33,708 nt of DNA from Prosthecochloris sp. (GCA_004028745.1 RAZP01000003.1:1-33708); one strand, 5' to 3'. Positions 8,808 through 16,935 are shown, counted from the first letter of the stretch. The notes: generated by a model from the letters alone, not told the origin. A program made the numbers and translations.

Positions 8808-10310
8808 ATGCTTGACAAGCTGAAACTTCTGGCAAAGGATACCGTTATCTATGGCGCAAGCACTATTCTTGCACGGGGCCTCAACTATGTGCTGGTTCCG
8901 CTGTATGCCAATCTTCTCACCACCTTTGAAAACGGCGTTCACGCACTTATCTATGCCAACATTGCCCTTGTAAACGTCTTGTTTGCTTATGGTATGGAAA
9001 CATCCTACCTGAAAGTTGCTTCAGATACAGCACGTTCGGGCCAGGACAGTTCAAGGTGTTTTTCCACGGCAGTTATTTCACTTCTTCTTACTTCTACAGC
9101 GTTTACCGCATGCATTCTATTTTTTGCCCCTGCAATTGCCGAATTAATAGGCTTGTCAGCGAACCAGAAAGAGTTTATCAGGTATGCTGCGGTAATCCTC
9201 TGGCTTGATGCGATGCTGGTGGTTCCGTTTGCCGATCTCCGTTTAAGGCGAAAGGCTATTCGGTTTGCAATCGCAAGGGTGTTCGGGGTGGTGGCAGTTG
9301 TTATCACGGCGTTTACGTTGATCGTGCAGTTTAAAAAAGGTTTGGAAGGAGCTTTTCTTGCCAATATCGCGGGGTCGCTGATCAGTCTGCTTATTGTTTT
9401 GCCGGTATTCAGGCAGTTCAAACGTTTTTTTTCTTCCGATACTCTGCGTGAAATGCTCCGAATCGGATTACCCTATGTTCCTACAGGGATTGCCGGTTTG
9501 CTTGTTCATCTTATCGACCGGAACGTCCTTATACGGATGCGGTTGGAAGACATTGAGAGGATCTACGGGACAGGATACGCCCAGTCCGATATTGTCGGGA
9601 TTTACGGCCGTGTAGCAGCATTCGGTATTCTTCTCCAGCTTTTTATTCAAGTGTTCCGGTTTGCCTGGCAGCCTTTTTTCCTGCAGCATGCCGCTGATCC
9701 CGATGCGAAAAAACTGTTTAGCCACGTGTTGAATGTTTCATCTGTTTTTGCCATGGTTATCGCGCTTGCGGCAACCTTTTTTGTGCCGGACCTTATACGG
9801 TACCACTATTTCGAACAGCTTTATATCTTGCCGCCTGTTTACTGGATAGGCTTGTCCATCCTTCCGTGGATATTTTTCAGTTACATATTCGATATGATTT
9901 CAACCAATCTTACGGCAGGTATTTTGATTACCGGCAGTACCAGGTATCTGCCGGTCGTTACTTTTGCCGGTGCCGGCGTTACAACAGGGGTTTGTCTCTG
10001 GCTTGTTCCGGTCATGGGGATGGATGGTGCGGCGGTTTCGATTCTTGCCGGTACGATTGTGATGAGTGCCTGTATGGGGTATTTCTCACTGAAAGTCTAT
10101 CCCAACAGGTATGAATGGCTGAAACTCGGCGTGCTGTTTATGGCCGCTATTGTATTGGCCCGTCTGCCGGTGCTGGCGGGAGTAGGCGATCTCTGGTTTG
10201 AGGCGCTGCTGGTGGCCTGTTATTCAGGCATCGTAATGGTAGTATTCAGGAATGAGGCGAACTATGCTTTCAAGTTGCTGCGGTCAAAGCTGAAAAGCAG
10301 TGACGAGTGA
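8808..10310 (+). CDS. Polysaccharide/lipid-linked oligosaccharide flippase (Wzx/MOP family)
   Basis: A 500-residue polytopic inner-membrane protein with roughly 14 hydrophobic segments and the pattern of the polysaccharide biosynthesis branch of the MOP/MATE exporters. The first helix carries the typical KDTVIYGASTILARGLNYVL, and a matching second-half start (REMLRIGLPYVPTGIAGLL) lies near 210-230. These proteins move undecaprenyl-linked sugars across the inner membrane. The ATG at 8808 is preceded by AAGG at about 10 nt. No glycosyltransferases are adjacent, so the substrate is unknown. The last codons (SSDE-stop) run directly into the GTGACAAGTGACAAGT tract of the next repeat block. Confidence 0.85.
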   Translation: MLDKLKLLAKDTVIYGASTILARGLNYVLVPLYANLLTTFENGVHALIYANIALVNVLFAYGMETSYLKVASDTARSGQDSSRCFSTAVISLLLTSTAFTACILFFAPAIAELIGLSANQKEFIRYAAVILWLDAMLVVPFADLRLRRKAIRFAIARVFGVVAVVITAFTLIVQFKKGLEGAFLANIAGSLISLLIVLPVFRQFKRFFSSDTLREMLRIGLPYVPTGIAGLLVHLIDRNVLIRMRLEDIERIYGTGYAQSDIVGIYGRVAAFGILLQLFIQVFRFAWQPFFLQHAADPDAKKLFSHVLNVSSVFAMVIALAATFFVPDLIRYHYFEQLYILPPVYWIGLSILPWIFFSYIFDMISTNLTAGILITGSTRYLPVVTFAGAGVTTGVCLWLVPVMGMDGAAVSILAGTIVMSACMGYFSLKVYPNRYEWLKLGVLFMAAIVLARLPVLAGVGDLWFEALLVACYSGIVMVVFRNEANYAFKLLRSKLKSSDE

Positions 10311-10717
10311 CAAGTGACAAGTCAAGATAGGAAGAGATTTAAGTGGTTTAGATTATAAACAACGAACATTACACGGGGATCCGGCATCCATCAGCAGGAA
10401 AAGTCAAAATTCAAAAGGAAAAAGTTAAAAGCGGGAACCACAGAAAAATAAACCTGTCTCCAACGCTGATCTTTTCCTGTTCAAACGGGCAGACCCCGTA
10501 AAATAATTGATCTATTTCACAGGGGGGGCTGCCCCTACAGTTCAACGATTCAACAGATCAACAATCTTCAGATTCTGGCTCCTGGCTTCTGAACTTTTTT
10601 CGATTACGAGTACCACTTCGCTGGTAGAGTGACAAGTGACCAGTAACAAGTGACAAGTTGGCTCGAGGGTTCAGCCCCCAATTGCCAACTGCCCACTGAA
10701 GACTGCCTACTGATGCT
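10296..10717. repeat. Modular intergenic repeat block R2 (between convergent flippase and DUF4405 gene)
   Basis: The gap of about 400 bases has no gene. M1 is at about 10376-10490 (AAAGTCAAAATTC, then CCTGTCTCCAACGCTGATCT). An additional block M4 is at about 10490-10545, with GGGCAG and CTGCCC arms around GATCTATTTCACAGGG. A fragment of M3 is at 10540-10565 and M2 is at about 10601-10713, nearly identical to 7213-7324. M2 again ends against the stop codon of the minus-strand neighbour. This is the same arrangement as R1 but without the 175-bp insert. Confidence 0.8.
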
Positions 10718-11386
10718 TCACTGCCTTTTCTTTCCTTGTCCTCTTCCCATACCGGGTTTCGAGGCGCTGGAAATGCCAAGCCGCTCATAGACCTTTTGAG
10801 CGGAGATGTTGTTTTTTTTGCCGATGTCTTCCAGCGTCTGGTCAACCGACTTGACGTTTATGCTCTGGGCTTCAAGCGTTTTTTGCAGCTCCACAGGACT
10901 TTTTCCCGGGATGAAGGTTGCCGAAATTTCTCGCAGTGTCATTTTTTCGGTATGTGGAACAGGAGGTTTGCTTTGAGGATCCTCCCAGGAGGAGCTAAGG
11001 TATTCTCCAAAATCAATGACAGCCGAGAAGGGCGTTATTTTCAGGTACGTGCCGGTAACAAAGAAAACTGAGAGTACAAGAATGCCGGTAATTTCAAGCG
11101 GTCTGGCTAATCCTTCGTGTGTTTTTGTCTTTATGTATGACCAGAAAGCTTTCCAGTTTATAAAAAAGAGGTGGAATATCGAAAGTATCACGAACGAGAG
11201 AGCAAAAACGTTATGCTGGTTCTGCCAGTCCGATTTGCCGAGCCCCAGAATCTGCCAGTTTGTCCAATTTGCAACCCTGCCGGGAGGTGCCAGATAGAGG
11301 ATTGTCCCGGAAACAAGCAGCATCAGAAAAGCCATGAAAAGACCGAAGCTTACAAAAGCCCTCCAGCTGAATGTTTTCTTTTTCAT
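10718..11386 (-). CDS. DUF4405-type membrane protein (possible b-heme protein)
   Basis: A 222-residue protein with three clear membrane helices (about 9-31, 57-76, 97-115). His58 and His72 lie in or next to the second helix (WQNQHNVFALSF, LSIFHLFFINW), the kind of pair that could bind heme in the DUF4405/cytochrome b-like fold. The C-terminal half is soluble, with two short helical segments (MTLREISATF near 147, TLEDIGKKNNISAQKVYERL near 184) and a Gly/Lys/Arg-rich end. Its ATG overlaps the stop of the upstream Spy-like gene (ATGA), so translation is coupled and the two products probably work together. The function is not established; heme binding is inference. Confidence 0.75.
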   Translation of the reverse strand: MKKKTFSWRAFVSFGLFMAFLMLLVSGTILYLAPPGRVANWTNWQILGLGKSDWQNQHNVFALSFVILSIFHLFFINWKAFWSYIKTKTHEGLARPLEITGILVLSVFFVTGTYLKITPFSAVIDFGEYLSSSWEDPQSKPPVPHTEKMTLREISATFIPGKSPVELQKTLEAQSINVKSVDQTLEDIGKKNNISAQKVYERLGISSASKPGMGRGQGKKRQ

Positions 11387-11970
11387 TGGATGATTTTTTC
11401 TTTTTGTTCCTCAGCTTGTTCCTTTTGCTGATCGGTGGCTGTTCCCTGGCGAAGAGGAGTGAGCCGTATGCGTTTGAGAAATAATGTTCGTTTCAGCTTA
11501 TACGGCCTTGCCGTTACTCTTTCAAGCACTTGCTGTAACGAATCTCTCTGCTCAGGAGTGCAGACTTTTGAAAGGCTGTTGAAGTGCCATGCGAGCCTGT
11601 ATTCGATAACTGCCTGTTGCCTGCCGATACGTCCGGAAAGAGATTTTATTACCAGTGTATCCGGTTCAGCTTTGACCGCTTCCTGAATGAGCTGTCTTTT
11701 CAGGCCCGAGATTGCAACAAGCGCAGGAAGGGTTCCCTGGAAATGTTGGCGTCTGAGTGTGTCGAACTGCTTGCTTTGCGTGTCGGTAAGATTCAGCTCT
11801 TTCTCGAAAAATGATTGTTTGTTCTTGTATTTATAAGTACCGGTTGCTTTTTCATTTTTTTGCGGTATACGGGAATTTTGCCACCACAGTGTGCCGAGCA
11901 GCACAAGATTCAACACAATCAGTATTGCAAGTACAATTGAAATAAAACGTCTGGATGAAAGAAAATCCAT
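11383..11970 (-). CDS. Spy/CpxP/CnrX-like periplasmic protein (LTxxQ family)
   Basis: A 195-residue protein with an N-terminal membrane anchor or uncleaved signal (about 8-30, FISIVLAILIVLNLVLLGTL) and a helical periplasmic domain. It carries two LTxxQ-like signatures (LNLTDTQSKQF near 57, VCTPEQRDSLQQV near 136), typical of Spy, CpxP, ZraP and CnrX. Members act as periplasmic chaperones or as metal sensors that free an ECF sigma factor. The C-terminal tail is rich in Gln, Glu and Lys. It is encoded after an ECF sigma and a one-helix putative anti-sigma factor, which resembles the CnrH-CnrY-CnrX logic. It overlaps the next gene by 4 nt. Confidence 0.75.
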   Translation of the reverse strand: MDFLSSRRFISIVLAILIVLNLVLLGTLWWQNSRIPQKNEKATGTYKYKNKQSFFEKELNLTDTQSKQFDTLRRQHFQGTLPALVAISGLKRQLIQEAVKAEPDTLVIKSLSGRIGRQQAVIEYRLAWHFNSLSKVCTPEQRDSLQQVLERVTARPYKLKRTLFLKRIRLTPLRQGTATDQQKEQAEEQKEKIIQ

Positions 11971-12139
11971 ACGAGTGTGATTTGATTCAAGCTTAGAATT
12001 ATAATATCGCGGTTATTGTCATCTTATTCCGGTGGGGTTATCAGTTGACTACTTGCCGTAAGCCGCTGCAAAAAACGTTGCTGAAAAGACCTGTAGTCAA
12101 ACCCGTAACAATGTCCCCGAACATCTTTTCTCTATCTGT

Positions 12140-12511
12140 TTATTCATTGGTTTCCTCGATGCTGTCATTATCCAGATAATAAGAAAGGGCGGGGTTGCTG
12201 TACTCGTTGGTCAGGCTCTCAAGTATATCGTTTTTAGTGAGCATCTGTTCATTACCGTTTGAGAGCATGAGGACAAGTGCGGAACCGATATTGATAATGA
12301 GCAGAAAAGCCATCAACGCGAGTTTCAAGCCACGCGCCGCCGAATTAACCTCATGGAACGATTGTGATGTTTCATGAGAGATCCTCTCCATAAGGCGAGC
12401 CCGGAAAAGGTAACTTGTCTTCAAGTCAGGGAGGTTTTCCAGCACCTCCATGGTTTTCCGGATTTCGGTATCTATATGATCTTTTTTATTCATCATCATA
12501 GCCTGTATCAT
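12140..12511 (-). CDS. Putative one-helix anti-sigma factor
   Basis: A 123-residue protein with a polar N-terminal part (about 1-60, predicted helical, with KTSYLFRARLMERI), one membrane helix (about 64-84, LKLALMAFLLIINIGSALVL) and a short acidic C-terminal part. It has no HxxxCxxC zinc motif, so it is not a ZAS-type anti-sigma factor. Its position directly after the ECF sigma gene, on the same strand and 119 bases downstream, is the main reason for the call. The ATG at 12511 has AGGA about 11 nt upstream; ATGs at 12499-12493 are alternatives. The role is inferred from context and topology. Confidence 0.6.
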   Translation of the reverse strand: MIQAMMMNKKDHIDTEIRKTMEVLENLPDLKTSYLFRARLMERISHETSQSFHEVNSAARGLKLALMAFLLIINIGSALVLMLSNGNEQMLTKNDILESLTNEYSNPALSYYLDNDSIEETNE

Positions 12512-12630
12512 TTATTTTGACGTTCCTGAGCCGAAAACCTTGCACAACAAGGGGAAAAAGTCATCGCTGCCCGATGCGATTAATAAACGTCCCGATGAAA
12601 TCGGACAATGTGGAAAGATACAACGAGGTT

Positions 12631-13242
12631 TCATTGTTTTCCGTAGTATTTTTCAAGTTTTTTTTGAAGGTTTTTTTTTGCTCTGTGAACAAGAGATTCT
12701 ATCGCCGATACGGTTGTATGCATAACCTCGGCGATTTCCTGGTTGGAGTAACCGTCATATTTGCTGAGAAGAAAGGCTGTTTTCTGGTTGTCCGGCAGCG
12801 AGTCCAGTGCTTTTCGCAAAATTTCTGTCCTTTCGTTTCCCGATAATACTTCCGCAGGGGTTTCCATGGATGGAAGGGTAAGCTCTTCCGCCGGATCGTT
12901 GAAACCGATTACCCGTTTCAGAGAAGAAAATCTTTTTTTGCGTTTTTTCTTCCGAAGGTGGTCGAGGGATTTTGTTACGGCGATTCTGTATAACCATGTA
13001 GAAAGTTTGGACTCCCGCCTGAAACTGCCAAACGAACGGTACGCTTCAAGAAACACCTCTTGGGTGATGTCTTCAGCATCTTCTCTGTTCAGTACAAAAC
13101 GGTAACAGGTATTGAGCACCATATCCTGGTGCTCAGCGACGATCGTACTGAATTCATCTTCCTGTATTGAGTGCCCGTTTCGCTGCAATCTGCTTTCTTT
13201 TGTTTGTTGGAACACCGTATCGCTTTCACATACCTCATGCAT
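12631..13242 (-). CDS. ECF-family RNA polymerase sigma factor
   Basis: A 203-residue group 4 sigma factor. Region 2 covers about 30-100, with the core-binding DAEDITQEVFLEAYRSFGSF and the promoter-melting STWLYRIAVTKSLDHLRKKK. Region 4 covers about 139-193, with the helix-turn-helix GYSNQEIAEVMHTTVSAIES. A basic linker (RKKKRKKRFSSLKR) lies between them. It heads a four-gene minus-strand series with a putative anti-sigma factor, a Spy/CnrX-like sensor and a DUF4405 protein. The first 25 residues are poorly conserved in such factors, so the true start could be downstream; ATG 13242 has AAAGG about 12 nt upstream. Confidence 0.9.
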   Translation of the reverse strand: MHEVCESDTVFQQTKESRLQRNGHSIQEDEFSTIVAEHQDMVLNTCYRFVLNREDAEDITQEVFLEAYRSFGSFRRESKLSTWLYRIAVTKSLDHLRKKKRKKRFSSLKRVIGFNDPAEELTLPSMETPAEVLSGNERTEILRKALDSLPDNQKTAFLLSKYDGYSNQEIAEVMHTTVSAIESLVHRAKKNLQKKLEKYYGKQ

Positions 13243-13562
13243 GATTATAATGACCTTTAGCGGATAGTCCTAAAGCGATCGTTGATAATTTTCCTGAAAA
13301 ACGACAGGAAAACGAGTGGCAGGCAAAAGTCCCGACGAGCAGGGATTGATAGTGGGGTAGTTGTCCAGCTTTTCTGTCAATTGTTATTCGTTACTGTTTC
13401 AGGATACTTGAACAATCGTGCAGCGTATTCTTTCTGAAATCCCGGATTTGAAGTGATGCTTTTGCGGAATAACGGCCTCTCAGCTTTTTTGCATAAACGC
13501 ACCCGGGGATTCGACGCTTTTTCTCTGAATTTCTTGCACTTGCAGCTATTTTGCCGGGATGA
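13243..13562. other. 320-base gap upstream of the ECF operon
   Basis: The gap must hold the promoter of the ECF operon and the 3' end of the methyltransferase transcript, which arrives from the same direction. Apart from the inverted repeat at 13289-13312, I see no gene, terminator or repeat block in it. Confidence 0.5.
13289..13312. promoter_or_regulatory. Inverted repeat upstream of the ECF sigma gene
   Basis: Perfect 8-bp arms, TTTTCCTG (13289-13296) and CAGGAAAA (13305-13312), with an 8-base spacer, lie 47-70 bases upstream of the sigma start. They could be an operator or part of an autoregulated promoter. No confident -35/-10 pair could be assigned. Confidence 0.45.
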
Positions 13563-14321
13563 TTATGACGCCGTAATTGTACCTGTTTTGAGAATGATCG
13601 GCCATTCTACTTTTTTTACTGACAAGGGATTTCCCCAGATATCAAGCAGTTCCGGAATGATTATTTCTACCGGATTTTTTCCGTTTGTCTTTCTATAGGA
13701 ACCCAGCGCAGACCATGTTTGAAGGTGCCCAATCAACTGATGTAAAGTCCAGGCGGATGTTATGGTAAACGCCGGAGATGAAATTTCATGAAAAGGGAAG
13801 TAGAGCTCGCGGTAACCGGATTGGATTTGTGCAATCTCTTTTTCCCAAAATTGGTCGAGTATGTCTGAATACAGCCGATGGATGATCCTGTCGGTTTCGC
13901 GATCAATTACCGGAAGGTGATAGGCCCATGCAGCAATAACTCCATTTGTTTTCAAGACTCGGCGTACCTCATGGTAAAAAGGTTCATTGTCAAACCAGTG
14001 AATTGCTTGAGCTACAGTTATCAGATCAATAGAACAATCAGGTAATCCTGTTTTATGTGCCGGAGACACGGCATAATGGATATTGTGTCTCTGTATTGCA
14101 TGCTTAATCTGCTTGGCGCTTGCGTCGGTGGCATAGACCTGTTTGAAATATTTTGCAAGACATGTCGCGGATTGGCCGTTACCTGTTGCACAATCCCAAG
14201 CCGCGTATCGCTTCGGTGCAAGCGATACAAGGTGGATGAACAGTGCTTCCGGGTAAAGGGGCCGGTACAGACGGTACTCCGAAGCTTGATTTGAAAACCG
14301 GTCTTTGAATCTTGCCGACAT
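13563..14321 (-). CDS. Class I SAM-dependent methyltransferase, substrate unknown
   Basis: A 252-residue enzyme of the Methyltransf_11 type. The SAM-binding glycine-rich motif I is AWDCATGNGQSA (about 41-52). The acidic end of motif II is VYATDAS (near 63) and motif IV is IDLITVAQAIHWFD (near 98-111). The QAIHWFD segment and the N-terminal RFSNQASEYRLYRPLYP are typical of the trans-aconitate/farnesoate-methyltransferase-like group. The substrate cannot be assigned. The upstream boundary is MITE-like copy A, which separates it from the DCC protein gene. Confidence 0.8.
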   Translation of the reverse strand: MSARFKDRFSNQASEYRLYRPLYPEALFIHLVSLAPKRYAAWDCATGNGQSATCLAKYFKQVYATDASAKQIKHAIQRHNIHYAVSPAHKTGLPDCSIDLITVAQAIHWFDNEPFYHEVRRVLKTNGVIAAWAYHLPVIDRETDRIIHRLYSDILDQFWEKEIAQIQSGYRELYFPFHEISSPAFTITSAWTLHQLIGHLQTWSALGSYRKTNGKNPVEIIIPELLDIWGNPLSVKKVEWPIILKTGTITAS

Positions 14322-14358
14322 GTTGCTGCTGTGTCTTCCTGCTTACGGCTGAATAATA

Positions 14359-14477
14359 GGCACTTCAATTTATTTATTCCGCGCTTCAATTGCTTCGTTG
14401 AGCGGATAGGAGGGATTTCTGCGCTCCTTTCGCCTTGCATCCCGATGGAGTCGGGACTCATGACAATAGAGGTGCCC
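14359..14477. mobile_element. MITE-like element, copy A (subtype II)
   Basis: A 119-bp non-coding element with ends AGGCACTTCAATT and CAATAGAGGTGCCC. It is flanked on both sides by TAAT, a 4-bp target duplication. The interior has TTCGTTGAGCGG, TTTCTGCGCTCC and the CCCGATGGAGTCGGGA hairpin, shared with copies D and F. Its right end overlaps the 3' end of the DCC protein gene. Confidence 0.8.
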
Positions 14478-14913
14478 TAATATCGGCTGAAGCTGGCAAT
14501 TGTTCGAGAAATCTTGCCTTGATTTCCGGAGTCGGGATCATGCAGCTATCCTTTTTTCCGAACCACCGGTATCTGTTTCGGGCAATAATATCGTATACCT
14601 GGTCACGTAGCGGCAGTGGAATGACCGAAAAAAAACGAAGGAAATTCCAGGGACTGTCGAGTTCGGAAGCTATTTCAAGTGCAGCGCTACTGCGTGTATA
14701 GGTGCGGCCGTTTTTAACCAGAACTACCGTATCCAGTGTGTCGCTGTTGATCTGATAATGTTGCAGCAGCTTGCTTCCAAGGGGTGACTGCGCCGGGGTG
14801 AAAGTAAACTTCCCTTTATGGTCTCTTTCGTAGATGAAGTTGACTGAAAACTCGCACAGGTTGCAGACACCGTCAAAGATGACAATTCGTTCAGGTAAGG
14901 AGCTCTGTATCAT
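14458..14913 (-). CDS. DCC-family thiol-disulfide oxidoreductase-like protein (DUF393)
   Basis: A 151-residue protein with a thioredoxin-like N-terminus (VIFDGVCNLCEFSVNFI) whose DxxCxxC motif (Cys17, Cys20) defines the DCC family. Conserved PAQSPLGSKLL (near 44) and the C-terminal YDIIARNRYRWFGKKDSCMIP follow. The redox partner is unknown. The start is the ATG at 14913; an in-frame TTG at 14928 is less likely. The last six codons (RAPLLS) and the stop come from the end of MITE-like copy A, so the original C-terminus has been replaced or trimmed. Confidence 0.85.
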   Translation of the reverse strand: MIQSSLPERIVIFDGVCNLCEFSVNFIYERDHKGKFTFTPAQSPLGSKLLQHYQINSDTLDTVVLVKNGRTYTRSSAALEIASELDSPWNFLRFFSVIPLPLRDQVYDIIARNRYRWFGKKDSCMIPTPEIKARFLEQLPASADIRAPLLS

Positions 14914-14943
14914 GTTTGTTCTGTTCAAGGCTGGGCATAGTAT

Positions 14944-14958
14944 GGGCGCCTCAATTTA
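14944..14958. mobile_element. Solo left end of a MITE-like element
   Basis: GGGCGCCTCAATTTA matches the left end of copy A (14359 onward) at most positions and directly abuts the left end of copy B. It is probably a remnant of an older element truncated by, or next to, the insertion of copy B. Confidence 0.45.
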
Positions 14959-15100
14959 GGGCACCTCTATTAATTTGTTGCGCGCCCCGAATACTTCGTT
15001 GGGCGGTGCTCGAAATCCTCATGTACTCTGTGTACACTCCGGTTTCTGCGCTCCGTCCGCCTTGTCTTCACGTCGCTCACGACAATTAATAGAGGTGCCC
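14959..15100. mobile_element. MITE-like element, copy B (subtype I)
   Basis: A 142-bp element bounded by the perfect 17-bp inverted repeat GGGCACCTCTATTAATT / AATTAATAGAGGTGCCC, with only a 3-bp shared flank (TTA). The interior is nearly identical to copy C, including the ATGTACTCTGTGTACACTCC segment, and contains TTCGTTGGGCGG and CTCCGTCCGCCTTG. It has no open reading frame of its own. Confidence 0.85.
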
Positions 15101-15491
15101 TTATGTACTTGACGAGTAAAACCCCCATTATTCATTAGTAGTAATATTCGATAGTCTGTCCCGTCCTGAAATAGTTGACAGTTATTAAGCTGCATGCACC
15201 ACAGTTTTGCGTAAAGAAATACATTCGATTCCGATCCCGATAGTGACCCCGATTTCCGATCTTTCTTCTTTCAGTGTTCACCGTCGGAATCGGTATCGGC
15301 ATCATTTCCGACTATTCCCTTCTCCCCACTACCCATTACCTTGATTTCAGGCCATTCTAACAATCTTACCATCTCGCTATCCAGCCATCTGGCAATCTCG
15401 CCATCCAGCTATTGTAACAGTTCGACGACTCAACACATCAACCTCTTTTCCCAACATGTCCCACTCGTTTCTTGTCGCTCGTCACTGATTT
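15101..15491. repeat. Repeat-derived gap R4 downstream of the phosphohexomutase gene
   Basis: The 390-base gap has no credible gene. About 15311-15400 (CTCCCCACTACCCATTACC, then CTCGCTATCCAGCCATC) is the reverse complement of about 32158-32225 in block R3. 15403-15445 carries a degenerate M3-like tract (CAGTTCGACGACTCAACACA). 15222-15303 has CGATTCCGATCCCGAT and CGGAATCGGTATCGGC tracts that can pair imperfectly. 15151-15180 (CTGTCCCGTCCTGAAATAG) may be a relic of another mobile element. The promoter of the DCC gene is not located here but just upstream of 14913. Confidence 0.6.
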
Positions 15492-16874
15492 TCAGGCCAG
15501 GTTTGCGGCAAAGTGCAGCACTGTTTTAACTTTTTCGGGTGAATCCGCCTCGCAATACAGCCTCAGCACAGGCTCGGTTCCTGAGGGTCGTATCAGAAGC
15601 CATCCACCCTCAAAGTGATATTTGTAACCGTCCAGATCATTGAATCCGGTGACCTTGTAACGTGCAATAGCCCTGAAACCGCCTTTGGCAACCCTTGCGA
15701 TGATGGCCTGTTTTTTTTCTTCACCGGCATGAAGATCAAGCCGGTCATAATAAAAGCTGCCGTATTCGTTAAAGAGTTCCTGAACCAATTCAGAGAGCGT
15801 CTGTTTTTTCGTGGCCATAATCTCCAGCACAAGAAGTCCGATAAAGATCCCGTCCCTTTCCGGCAGATATGATGTGATACCTATGCCACCCGATTCCTCC
15901 CCTCCGATAAGAATATCACGTGTGGTCATGAGCTTGCTTACATGTTTGAAGCCAACCGGAAGCAGATGAAGAGCCAGGTTGTTTTTCCTGCAGATCCTGT
16001 CGATCACATCACTAAGTGCAAATGTTTTGGCTACCTCTCCGGTTTGTTTCTTTTCTTCCGCCAGGTACTTGAGTATGATGGCGAAAAGTTTGTGTGAGTC
16101 TATGAATGACCCGTTTTCATCAAGCATGCCGACCCGGTCCGCATCTCCGTCGTTGATAATGCCTACATCGGTTTTTGCTTTATTGAAAAAGTCGACAAAG
16201 TCACTGATGTACTGAGGCATTGGTTCTGGATTGATGCCCCCGAAGCCGGGATTTTGCGTACAGTGATAGCAGTGTACCATCGATTGATCGAGAATCCGGG
16301 TAATGATGTCCTGACCAGCTCCGAACATCGCATTATGAGCGACTTTTATCTGTGAATTCTTGATGGTGTCAAGGTCGATATGTTTTTTTATGTACTGAAG
16401 GTAGAAGCCCTTGATGTCTGTTTTTTCAATCAAGCTTTCTTTTGGCTTGACTTGGCTTTCAGGTTTTACTTTGGCGAGATTCTCCTCGATAATTGCGACT
16501 GTTTCCGGGAGCGCTGACCCTCCATAGGACGCTTTGATTTTAAATCCGTTGTAGACCGGGGGATTGTGAGATGCGGTAATCATTACGCCGCCTGCAAGTT
16601 CTTTATCCCTGCAGTAAAGTGATACGGCGGGAGTTGGAACGAAACTGTCCGAAAGAAAAACACGAAGGCCTCGCGAAGAGAGTACCTGTGCGGTATAGTC
16701 TGCAAATTCAGGGGACATGAAACGTGTATCGTACCCTACACAGACACCGTTTGCTCTATTGGGATGATTGAGAAAAAAGTCGGCGGTGGCCAACGTGGCA
16801 AGTTTCAAATTATCGAAAGTGTAATCTTTTGCTATGATTGCTCTCCAGCCGTCGGTGCCGAATTTAACTTGCAT
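15492..16874 (-). CDS. Phosphoglucomutase/phosphomannomutase family protein
   Basis: A 460-residue alpha-D-phosphohexomutase that moves phosphate between C1 and C6 of a hexose, feeding glycogen, nucleotide sugars or LPS. All four landmarks are present: the N-terminal FGTDGWRA (5-12), the phosphoserine loop TASHNP (Ser102), the Mg-binding NDGDADR (241-247), sugar-binding GGEESGG (near 328) and the phosphate-binding RPSGTEP (near 438). The length is normal. Glucose versus mannose or glucosamine specificity cannot be read off with certainty. It is transcribed alone; MITE-like copy C lies about 60 bases upstream of the start. Confidence 0.92.
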   Translation of the reverse strand: MQVKFGTDGWRAIIAKDYTFDNLKLATLATADFFLNHPNRANGVCVGYDTRFMSPEFADYTAQVLSSRGLRVFLSDSFVPTPAVSLYCRDKELAGGVMITASHNPPVYNGFKIKASYGGSALPETVAIIEENLAKVKPESQVKPKESLIEKTDIKGFYLQYIKKHIDLDTIKNSQIKVAHNAMFGAGQDIITRILDQSMVHCYHCTQNPGFGGINPEPMPQYISDFVDFFNKAKTDVGIINDGDADRVGMLDENGSFIDSHKLFAIILKYLAEEKKQTGEVAKTFALSDVIDRICRKNNLALHLLPVGFKHVSKLMTTRDILIGGEESGGIGITSYLPERDGIFIGLLVLEIMATKKQTLSELVQELFNEYGSFYYDRLDLHAGEEKKQAIIARVAKGGFRAIARYKVTGFNDLDGYKYHFEGGWLLIRPSGTEPVLRLYCEADSPEKVKTVLHFAANLA

Positions 16875-16935
16875 TCTCTCTGTATTTTAATATAATTTGA
16901 CCTCAACCGAGCGATTGCCCGCTAACAAGTTATAA

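Noticed and set aside
8190..8942. 250-codon minus-strand ORF spanning three genes
   Set aside because: It crosses the kdsD start, the small membrane protein gene and the flippase start; low-complexity Ser/Phe-rich translation typical of a shadow.
12589..12606. GTCC(C)GAT/ATCGGAC hairpin downstream of the sigma gene as a terminator
   Set aside because: The stem needs a bulge and is not followed by a proper T-run, and the next gene on the same strand begins close by; not supported.
14021..14461. 146-codon minus-strand ORF over the methyltransferase start and copy A
   Set aside because: Its first part is a translation of the mobile element and the rest is out of frame with the methyltransferase; no ribosome site.
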